DNA of 44,552 bases, from positions 1 to 44,552 of the forward strand of contig JAZSQO010000156.1 of assembly GCA_045538015.1 (NCBI GenBank). The letters run 5' to 3'. Shown one piece after another: positions 38,497 through 44,552 of this stretch. The DNA comes from SIG598 sp045538015 (GTDB lineage Bacteria > Bacillota > Clostridia > Oscillospirales > Acutalibacteraceae). Numbering within the stretch: position 1 is the first letter of the stretch; every line of letters starts with the position of its first letter. The notes beneath the pieces were generated by a model that was not told where the DNA came from, did no database searches, and was given only the letters and a program-made list of their open reading frames with translations. A program made the position numbers and the translations under genes.

Positions 38497-39432
38497 TTAT
38501 CCGAGGAAACCACGAATCTCCTCGCTGATGCGCTGATATTCGTAGTCGTGGACATAGTGCGGGCAGTCAAGCTCGACCAGACGTCCGTTTTCCACATCGC
38601 GGATGAAGTCGGCCTGATAACCGAGCCATAGGTCGCCGTCCATGGCTGTGCCCTGACCGTTGGAGCAGAACAGCAGCATGGGCAGCTGGGAAACCGCGCT
38701 TTCCCCCACCCTTGCGGCGTTCAGCCGAACCGACTCCATTTCGGCAAGCATCGTGGAGGTGGAGGTGCGGCTGTAGAAAACCGCCCGGTAAATGGTTTTT
38801 TCCTCCTCGGTCAGGGTGCCGTGCCGGATGGCGTCGCTTTCGGCGACACCGGGCAGCAGCCGGGTAATGCCGATTCGGGCGCCGAGCTGTCCTATGCGCA
38901 TCATAAACATATTGATAGGATACTCCTCATAAACCGAGGGGACTGCCATGTCGAGGCCGATGATGGCGCTGACCTCCGAGGGGTACTTCTGCGCCCAGTA
39001 CAGCGCTTCAATGCCGGACATGGAGTGAGGGCACAGGACATAGGGGCCTTCTATTTCCGCGGCGGAAAGAGCGGCCCGTGTGTGCTCGAGCATGGTGTCG
39101 ATGTCCCGCTCGGCGTCGGTCACATCGCTGAAACCGTAGCCGAATTTCTCAACAACGGCTATGCGGTAGTCGTCGCTGAGCAGAGAGTAGAGGGAACGGA
39201 AATCGAGGATCGGGGAGCAGGTGCCGCCGCCAGAAAGAAACACCAGCGTCTTTTCCCCTTCCCCCTCGGAGTAAACGCTCATTTTCGCGCCGTCCACCTC
39301 CACCAGCTGGCCGAGCGGCTCCAGCAGAGGCTTTTCCTGATTCAGCTTTACGGTGTGGTTGAGAAAGCAGGCCAGCACAAGCAGCGCGACAGCGGAAATG
39401 GAAATGCCAATAATGATAAATGCTTTTTTCAC
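38497..39432 (-). CDS. Membrane-anchored alpha/beta hydrolase
   Basis: 311 residues. One N-terminal membrane span (about 5-25), then an alpha/beta hydrolase fold: FLSGGGTCS oxyanion region, nucleophile elbow in CPHSMSGIEAL (Ser of HSMSG), and a late His in CPHYVHDYE. Acts outside the membrane on an ester, amide or peptide that cannot be identified. Start GTG at 39432 is chosen because GGGAGG lies seven bases before it. It has a perfect promoter of its own and does not overlap neighbours. Confidence 0.82.
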   Translation of the reverse strand: MKKAFIIIGISISAVALLVLACFLNHTVKLNQEKPLLEPLGQLVEVDGAKMSVYSEGEGEKTLVFLSGGGTCSPILDFRSLYSLLSDDYRIAVVEKFGYGFSDVTDAERDIDTMLEHTRAALSAAEIEGPYVLCPHSMSGIEALYWAQKYPSEVSAIIGLDMAVPSVYEEYPINMFMMRIGQLGARIGITRLLPGVAESDAIRHGTLTEEEKTIYRAVFYSRTSTSTMLAEMESVRLNAARVGESAVSQLPMLLFCSNGQGTAMDGDLWLGYQADFIRDVENGRLVELDCPHYVHDYEYQRISEEIRGFLG

Positions 39433-39489
39433 AGCAAAGCCTCCCTGAGGTATTTGTAACAATAAACTACTAATTTAGGAATAGTACGG

Positions 39490-39518
39490 ATTATAAAACA
39501 AGAATCTGCTTTTGTCAA
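39490..39518 (-). promoter_or_regulatory. Perfect-consensus promoter of the hydrolase gene
   Basis: Minus strand TTGACA (39513-39518), 17 bases, TATAAT (39490-39495). Confidence 0.8.
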
Positions 39519-39576
39519 TAGCGGCGGAGATATTGATACGCAGGAAAAAACGTCGGGGCAGGCCTCTGTACGCAAA

Positions 39577-39606
39577 AGAGACCACAGACATCGGCCTGCG
39601 GTCTCT
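39577..39606 (-). terminator. Terminator of tatD
   Basis: On the minus strand, stem AGAGACCGCAG / CTGTGGTCTCT (one mismatch pair) followed by TTTT. Confidence 0.75.
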
Positions 39607-39624
39607 CGTGGAAATTCGATATTG

Positions 39625-40401
39625 TCAGGCGAGGGAAATGCCGAACAGCGCCGAGGCGTTTTCGGCGGCCGCGCGGCGGATGTTGTCCGGGTCGGCGGCG
39701 CGGGCTTCGGCTATCTTCTCGGCCACCAGCGCGATCATGGGCGATACGCAGCGCTCGCCGCGGTGAGGAACCGGAGCCATATAGGGGCAGTCGGTTTCCA
39801 GCAGCAGACGGTCAATGGGTGTGTTGGCCGCAACCTCCACCGGCTGCCGGGCATTCTTGAAGGTCACCGAGCCGCCAAGACCGATGTGCAGTCCAAGGCG
39901 CACCGATTCCTCCATCAGCTCCACGCTGCCGGAAAAGCAGTGCATCACACCCTTGAGGGGAGCAAAGCGGCGGAGAATGTCGTACATATCGCCGTGAGCC
40001 TCGCGGTCGTGAAGGATGACCGGCTTGCCCAGCTCGGCGGCAATGGTCAGCTGCCGCTCGAGCACCGCCTTCTGAATGTCCCGGGGAGAGAAATCATAGT
40101 GATAATCAAGGCCTATCTCTCCTACCGCCACGCATTTTGGGTGGCTGAGCAGCTGACGGATGCGTGCCTCGGCGGCGTCGCTCCAGTGCTGAGCCTCATG
40201 AGGATGGAAGCCGGCGGCAAACCACACGTGGCTGTGCCGCTCGGCAAGAGCCATGGAAAGCTCCGCCGACTCAAGGTCGCTGGCGCAGTTGACCACCCAG
40301 TGAACGCCGTTTTCCGGCAGCGAGGCGAGAACCTCGTCCCGGTCGGCCGCAAAGCGTTCGGAGTCGTAGTGGGCGTGGCTGTCGAATATAGGATAGCTCA
40401 T
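39625..40401 (-). CDS. tatD: TatD-family metal-dependent hydrolase / DNase
   Basis: 258 residues. Metal ligands: FDSHAHYD (HxH), AVGEIGLDYHYD (Glu), PVILHDREAH, GVMHCFSGS and LLETDCPYM (Asp). TatD proteins are 3'-5' exonucleases implicated in DNA repair and nucleic-acid turnover in the cytoplasm. The ATG at 40401 follows AAAGGAA; a longer in-frame start exists but lacks such a site. Single gene with a terminator. Confidence 0.93.
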   Translation of the reverse strand: MSYPIFDSHAHYDSERFAADRDEVLASLPENGVHWVVNCASDLESAELSMALAERHSHVWFAAGFHPHEAQHWSDAAEARIRQLLSHPKCVAVGEIGLDYHYDFSPRDIQKAVLERQLTIAAELGKPVILHDREAHGDMYDILRRFAPLKGVMHCFSGSVELMEESVRLGLHIGLGGSVTFKNARQPVEVAANTPIDRLLLETDCPYMAPVPHRGERCVSPMIALVAEKIAEARAADPDNIRRAAAENASALFGISLA

Positions 40402-40491
40402 GGCTGTATGTTCCTTTCCGAAATGTTTGTCCGGGTCAATGATACCACAATCCGCGGAAAACCGCAACGAGGAAAGCCGGCGGAGGGGCGT

Positions 40492-40534
40492 AAAAATACC
40501 CGCCCCGGGAAAGGTCGTTCCACGGGGCAGGTAT
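40492..40534 (-). terminator. Terminator of the ABC transporter operon
   Basis: On the minus strand, stem TACCtGCCCCG / CGGGGCgGGTA followed by TTTTT. Confidence 0.85.
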
Positions 40535-40555
40535 ATATAATGTATATAAGAGAAA

Positions 40556-41293
40556 TCAGCTCTTCATCTTCCGGCGGAATACCACAGCGGCGAGGGCGAA
40601 GAGTACCGCGGCGTAGCCCAGAACCCATGCCAGCTCGGCGGGCAGAGCGGAAAAGTCGCCTTCAATGGCCGCCTTGGCCGCGTTTACCGCGTGGGCAAAG
40701 GGAAGCAGCTCGCAGATTTTCTTGAAGGTGCCGCCCATGAGATCAAGAGGGAACCATGTTCCGCTGAGCAGAGCGCACACATTGATTATCAGCGAGGAAA
40801 TGCCGCCCACAGCGGAGGGAGTTGGGAAAATCGTGCCCAGCAGAAGTCCGATGGAGATGAACAGCAGCGCGGGTGCCAGCAGCACCGCCACGCACAGCAG
40901 CAGATTCCAGCTGGGCTTCAGACCGAACAGCATAGCGTAGCCGAGACACACCACCGACTGCACCGCCGCGATGGGCAGAGCGGGCAGTGTGTAGCCGAAA
41001 ATATAATCGGAAGCCCGGAGGGGCGAGGCGAACATTCTCATAAGGAAGGAGCTGGAACGGTCGCCGGTGACCAGAGTGCCGAGGAAGATCAGCAGGAAGG
41101 ACTGGCCGAACACCGCCATAGCCGGAGCAAATGCCCGGACTCCGAAAACATCGCCGGGCATTTCCGGCAGACTGCGGGTCAGCAGGGACATCATGGTTAT
41201 GAGAACCACCGGGAAGCCTATGCCGAAGGCGAAGCTGAGGGGGTCGCGCCACATTTCCTTGGAACAGCGCTTTGCAAAGGTAAGAGTCTTCAT
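40556..41293 (-). CDS. ABC-2 type transporter permease
   Basis: 245 residues, six predicted membrane spans with the ABC-2 architecture (conserved PxxxxxGxxFP-like segment around GTWFPLDLMGG). Partner of the ATPase gene, with which it overlaps by four bases (ATGA-type coupling). It probably exports a drug, lipid or peptide; the substrate is unknown. Membrane-embedded. Last gene of the abrB-ATPase-permease operon. Confidence 0.88.
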   Translation of the reverse strand: MKTLTFAKRCSKEMWRDPLSFAFGIGFPVVLITMMSLLTRSLPEMPGDVFGVRAFAPAMAVFGQSFLLIFLGTLVTGDRSSSFLMRMFASPLRASDYIFGYTLPALPIAAVQSVVCLGYAMLFGLKPSWNLLLCVAVLLAPALLFISIGLLLGTIFPTPSAVGGISSLIINVCALLSGTWFPLDLMGGTFKKICELLPFAHAVNAAKAAIEGDFSALPAELAWVLGYAAVLFALAAVVFRRKMKS

Positions 41294-42027
41294 CTGCTTT
41301 CGGCCTCCTCTCCATCGGTCAGCTCGAGGAAGGCGTCCTCGAGAGTGTCCTTGCCGGTCTGGGATTTGATCTCGTCGGCGGTGCCGAGGGCGATCAGCTT
41401 GCCGGCGCTCATTATGCCGATGCGGTCGGCCAGAGACTCGGCCTCCTCAAGATAGTGGGTGGTGAGGATTATGGTCATCTTTCCTTTGAGCTGTTCAATG
41501 TGCTTCCACAGCTCCCGCCGGGCGCGCACATCAAGGCCGAGAGTGGGCTCGTCAAGGAAGAGGATCTTCGGCTCGGAAATGAGGGCCATGGCGATGCCCA
41601 GCCTGCGCTGCATACCGCCGGAAAGGGATTTTGCCCGGTCGGAGGCACGGTCAGTGAGGTCGAAGGCCTCCATCATCTCAGCGGCCTTGTCCTTGGCCGC
41701 CTTGCCCTTGAAGCCGTATACCTCGGCAATAAACTCAAGATTTTCTTTAACGGAGAGCTTGCCGGCCACGGCTGTCTCCTGAGGGGAAACGTTGATTATC
41801 TGCTTGACCTCAAGGGTCTGGGAGGAAACGCTCTTGCCCATGAGCAAAGCGTCTCCCTCGCTGGGGGAAAGCAGTCCGCACAGCATACGGATAGTGGTGG
41901 TTTTGCCGGCGCCGTTCTGGCCCAGCAGGGCGAAAAGCCCGCCTTCGTTGATGGTAAGGTCGAGGTTGTCCACCGCCCTGCGCCTACCAAAGCAGCGGGT
42001 CAGGCCGGTGATGCGGATGGCGTCCAT
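41290..42027 (-). CDS. ABC transporter ATP-binding protein
   Basis: 245 residues. Walker A GQNGAGKTT, Q-loop (VSPQETA), signature LSGGMQRRLGIA, Walker B ILFLDEPTLGLD, H-loop TTHYLEEAE. ABC-2/DrrA-type exporter ATPase working with the downstream permease. The start is 28 bases after the AbrB-like gene. Confidence 0.95.
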   Translation of the reverse strand: MDAIRITGLTRCFGRRRAVDNLDLTINEGGLFALLGQNGAGKTTTIRMLCGLLSPSEGDALLMGKSVSSQTLEVKQIINVSPQETAVAGKLSVKENLEFIAEVYGFKGKAAKDKAAEMMEAFDLTDRASDRAKSLSGGMQRRLGIAMALISEPKILFLDEPTLGLDVRARRELWKHIEQLKGKMTIILTTHYLEEAESLADRIGIMSAGKLIALGTADEIKSQTGKDTLEDAFLELTDGEEAESR

Positions 42028-42055
42028 AGTTTTTCTCCTTTATAATGCGGTATTC

Positions 42056-42301
42056 TTACTCTTCTTCGTTTTCCTCGGAGGAATCTTCGTCGGAGTCGCC
42101 CAGAAGCATACTGGTGATGTGAGCCAGTGTGTCGCTTCGCACAATGGCAAGGCCGCGCTTGACATCGCCCAGCAGAAGAACGGTGTCGCCGGGCTCCATG
42201 CCGAACAGATCGCGGGCCTCCTTTGGAATGACTATCTGGCCCTTGTCGCCGATTTTCGCAGTCCAGGCGTATTTTCCTTTCGGTGGCTTTTTACCCTTCA
42301 A
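42056..42301 (-). CDS. AbrB/SpoVT-type transcriptional regulator
   Basis: 81 residues. SpoVT-AbrB swapped-hairpin domain: AKIGDKGQIVIPKEARDLFGMEPGDTVLLLGD, then an acidic tail (SDEDSSEENEEE). DNA-binding dimer, likely regulating its own operon, as AbrB-like genes often precede ABC-2 transporters. It uses a TTG start at 42301 with GAAGGAAG before it; a longer reading frame upstream has no ribosome site and overlaps the promoter. Confidence 0.85.
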   Translation of the reverse strand: MKGKKPPKGKYAWTAKIGDKGQIVIPKEARDLFGMEPGDTVLLLGDVKRGLAIVRSDTLAHITSMLLGDSDEDSSEENEEE

Positions 42302-42357
42302 AATATCACTTCCTTCAGAAAAGTATGATTTGTGGGAAATGTTGCTTTGCTGAGGAA

Positions 42358-42386
42358 AGTATAACATAAACCGGACGACTTGTCAA
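42358..42386 (-). promoter_or_regulatory. Promoter of the abrB-ABC operon
   Basis: Minus strand TTGACA (42381-42386), 17 bases, TATACT (42358-42363). Confidence 0.8.
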
Positions 42387-42571
42387 CATAATCTTTTTAC
42401 AGTAATCCGAATTGCCTTAGAAGCAGTAATACAAAGCGTGGATATTACAAATCGGATTAAAAATCGGCGCATTACGAATCCAAATCCAAGGTTATATCTT
42501 GCATTTTACACGGATTTATCAGCTTTTCTTAACTCAGATTTTACAAAAGAATAACTCGAAATTTGTTGACT

Positions 42572-42599
42572 TTGATGTTCCAGATGATATCATTATACT
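42572..42599 (+). promoter_or_regulatory. Promoter of the phosphate transporter operon
   Basis: TTGATG (42572-42577), 16 bases, TATACT (42594-42599). The rest of 42387-42571 is AT-rich with scattered TTTACA-like words and no gene. Confidence 0.55.
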
Positions 42600-42668
42600 G
42601 TACTTGTAATAAAGTGCATATCATGGGTATATACGCGCCTGCGATTCAGGCGACAAGGAGGGCTAAAC

Positions 42669-43724
42669 TTGGACAGCATAACCCTTACCCAGTTTTTCCA
42701 GATGCTTCTGCAGTACCCCGCGCTCATAATCACCACAATACTGACGCTGGGTGTTATTCTGGTAAACGGCTGGACTGACGCGCCCAACGCTATTGCCACC
42801 AGTGTTTCCACCCGTGCCATCAAGCCGGGCAGCGCTATCCTGATGGCTGCGGTCTGTGACCTGCTGGGCGTGCTTGTGATGACGGCAATCAACGGACAGG
42901 TCGCCACCACGGTGTTCAACATGGTGGACTTCGGCGGCAATTCCAAAGACGCGCTTGTGGCTATGTGCGCCGCTCTTGTGGCCATCGTCACCTGGGCTAC
43001 CGCCGCGTGGTGGTTCGGAATCCCCACCAGTGAGAGCCACGCGCTCATTGCCGGCATTTCCGGCGCGGCCATCGCCGTGCACGGCGGCTTCGGCGGCATA
43101 AACGGCGACCAGTGGATCAAGGTTATCTACGGCCTTGTCCTTTCCACCATTCTCGGCTTCGGAATGGGCTTCATCTGCACCAAGATAACCGAGGCCATCT
43201 GCCGCAATATGGACAGACGCAAGACCGACAGATTCTTCCAGAAGGCTCAGATAGCCGGCGCGGCCTCCATGGCCTTCATGCACGGCGCTCAGGACGGCCA
43301 GAAGTTCATTGGCGTTTTCATGCTGGGAATGTTCCTTGTGCAGGGTCAGGTGGACGGCGGCACCGTCGCCGCTCCCCTGTGGCTGATGGTGCTGTGCGCG
43401 GGCGTTATGGGTCTGGGTACCTCCATCGGCGGCTACCGCATCATCAAGGCCGTGGGCATGGACATGGTCAAGCTGGAGAAATATCAGGGCTTCTCGGCGG
43501 ATATCGCCGGCGCGGGCTGCCTGCTCATCTCCACCCTCACCGGACTGCCCGTTTCCACCACTCACACCAAAACCACCGCCATCATGGGCGTCGGCGCTTC
43601 CAAGAACATCAAGCGGGTCAACTGGAGCGTGGTCAAGGAAATGGTGCTCACCTGGGTGCTTACCTTCCCGGGATGCGGACTGCTGGGCTTCCTCATGGCC
43701 AAGCTGTTCATGTGGATATTCTAA
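42669..43724 (+). CDS. PiT-family inorganic phosphate transporter
   Basis: 351 residues, about ten membrane spans. The duplicated PiT signature is present: NGWTDAPNAIATSVSTRAI in the first half and FMHGAQDGQKFIGV in the second, plus GIPTSESHAL and GLPVSTTHTKTTAIMGVG. Low-affinity cation-coupled phosphate uptake (or export). TTG start at 42669 after AAGGAGGG. Followed 65 bases later by a DUF47 gene, its standard partner. Confidence 0.94.
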   Translation: MDSITLTQFFQMLLQYPALIITTILTLGVILVNGWTDAPNAIATSVSTRAIKPGSAILMAAVCDLLGVLVMTAINGQVATTVFNMVDFGGNSKDALVAMCAALVAIVTWATAAWWFGIPTSESHALIAGISGAAIAVHGGFGGINGDQWIKVIYGLVLSTILGFGMGFICTKITEAICRNMDRRKTDRFFQKAQIAGAASMAFMHGAQDGQKFIGVFMLGMFLVQGQVDGGTVAAPLWLMVLCAGVMGLGTSIGGYRIIKAVGMDMVKLEKYQGFSADIAGAGCLLISTLTGLPVSTTHTKTTAIMGVGASKNIKRVNWSVVKEMVLTWVLTFPGCGLLGFLMAKLFMWIF

Positions 43725-43789
43725 GAGATAACTCAGAGAAAACCGCCAGAAAAACAAATTATATTATTGTATAATATCAGGAGGGCATC

Positions 43790-44416
43790 ATGGCCAAGAA
43801 AGAAAGCTACAGCTATTTTGGTTTCTTCAAAGGAATGATCGAACTGGCCTGCGAGGCCGCCCGTGAGCTGGACGAGCTTGCCGGAGGCTTTGACCGGGAT
43901 CAGCTTGCCAAGCGCAGCCGCAGTCTGCGTGACATCGAGCACAAGGCCGATTCTCTCAAGCACCAGATGCTTGAGCAGCTGCTCAGAGAGTTCCTTCCTC
44001 CCATCGACCGCGAGGACATCATGCTCATGTCCAGCCGTCTGGACGATATCGTGGACGCCATCGACGATGTTGCCCACAGCCTGCAGATGTTCGACATCTC
44101 CGAGTGCCGCCCCGAGGTCAAGGAGTTTACCTCTGTCATCCTCAAGGGCTGCGACCGTCTGAGCGTTGTCATTGACGAGTTTGAAAACTACAAGAAGAAG
44201 GCCGAGTCCCTGCGTGCCGGCGTTATCGAGGTCAACAGCTACGAGGGCGAAGGAGACAAGCTGTACACCGAGGCTATACATAAGCTGTTCACCGACGGAA
44301 CCGACGCTGTTCAGGTCGTCGCCTGGAAGGCCATCTTTGATTATCTTGAGGCCTGCTGTGACGCCTGCGAGCACGTTGCCGATCAGGTGGACACCGTGCT
44401 GATGAAGAATTATTAA
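43790..44416 (+). CDS. DUF47 (PhoU-like) partner of the PiT transporter
   Basis: 208 residues, all helical; the PhoU-like pattern ELACEAARELDELAGGF, DIEHKADSLKHQML, and FLPPIDREDIMLMSSRLDDIVDAID is typical of DUF47/Pit accessory proteins, which modulate PiT transport in the cytoplasm. Start after AGGAGGG. Its stop TAA lies in the TTAA at the edge of the second miniature element. Confidence 0.92.
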   Translation: MAKKESYSYFGFFKGMIELACEAARELDELAGGFDRDQLAKRSRSLRDIEHKADSLKHQMLEQLLREFLPPIDREDIMLMSSRLDDIVDAIDDVAHSLQMFDISECRPEVKEFTSVILKGCDRLSVVIDEFENYKKKAESLRAGVIEVNSYEGEGDKLYTEAIHKLFTDGTDAVQVVAWKAIFDYLEACCDACEHVADQVDTVLMKNY

Positions 44417-44552
44417 GGCAACACCGCACAATTCCCGTTTTAGAACTTAAGCACGATCTTGCTTGCATCTTTTCCGTCATACTTCACAAAAATGCTCACC
44501 AATACACAAAGTATTGGTTCCGCTTTTTGTATCGTCTGACAAAAAATCTGAC
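44413..44552. repeat. Miniature inverted-repeat element, copy 2 (truncated by window end)
   Basis: Begins TTAAGGCAACACCGCACAATTC at the DUF47 stop codon and runs off the window. It is the reverse complement of 4807-4945 with about two differences. It carries the same internal hairpin (ACCAATAC / GTATTGGT). Confidence 0.88.

Noticed and set aside
42387..42571. PhoP boxes before the phosphate transporter
   Set aside because: Several TTTACA words are seen, but they are not in the 11-bp-spaced direct repeats required.
42663..43757. A long minus-strand frame opposite the phosphate transporter gene
   Set aside because: Shadow of the PiT gene caused by GC-rich codons; no motifs or ribosome site.

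Overview
The window looks like chromosome of an anaerobic, low-redox Clostridia-type Firmicute (Oscillospirales-like is my guess). Support: pyruvate:ferredoxin oxidoreductase, an 8Fe-8S ferredoxin, a DUF348/G5/3D-domain wall protein, purine-rich Shine-Dalgarno sites before nearly every gene and near-consensus sigma-A promoters. The flanks (1-14.6 kb and 37.9-44.5 kb) are GC-rich; the middle (14.65-37.9 kb) is visibly more AT-rich and uses different codons.

Left flank: C-terminal part of nifJ, greA, a plsC-type acyltransferase with zinc ribbon, dnaJ, a 179-bp miniature inverted-repeat element, manA, two small membrane proteins, a 3D-domain wall protein behind a perfect promoter and a leader ORF, ferredoxin, trmN6-rsmI, a mutarotase-like protein, then a thiol-redox group: trxA, a Crp/Fnr regulator, ccdA and a TlpA-like thioredoxin. 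A TGTGA/TCACA palindrome sits at about -41 of trxA, next to the Crp/Fnr gene.

Genomic island (about 23.3 kb, 14652-37911): it is inserted in the first codons of a low-molecular-weight protein-tyrosine-phosphatase gene. A 21-bp identical core is present at both ends. The old promoter and first codons are stranded on the left; the phosphatase on the right has a new 5' end supplied by the island. A Tn916-type integrase with an excisionase remnant lies at the right end, and arm-type repeats lie inside both ends. Cargo at the right includes a ribbon-helix-helix protein, DUF6809-like and other small proteins, a Cu/Zn superoxide dismutase and a Fic protein.

The main cargo is a ten-gene minus-strand gene set (31916 to 15120): a kinase with a second pseudokinase domain, an unknown protein, a membrane vWA-like protein, a small unknown protein, a double-GTPase-like P-loop protein, a 1569-residue GAP1-like single-span membrane protein, a PP2C phosphatase, a pseudokinase-kinase fusion, a 508-residue unknown with an HTH-like segment, and a membrane FHA protein. 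It looks like a complete phosphorylation circuit (writers, eraser, phospho-threonine reader) around a GTPase and surface-exposed membrane proteins.

The most exciting observation is its control. Directly upstream, a tyrosine recombinase gene lies between two identical 25-bp sites in inverted orientation (31989-32013 and 33408-33432). Each site has 9-bp inverted arms around a 7-bp spacer. A strong promoter (32052-32080) inside this segment reads outward across the left site into the first kinase gene, and a terminator-like hairpin lies just outside the right site. This is the architecture of an ON/OFF invertible promoter, so the operon is predicted to be phase-variable and is in the ON orientation here.

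Right flank: the rebuilt phosphatase, a membrane-anchored alpha/beta hydrolase, tatD, an AbrB-ABC transporter operon, a PiT phosphate transporter with its DUF47 partner, and a second, opposite-facing copy of the miniature element at the window end.
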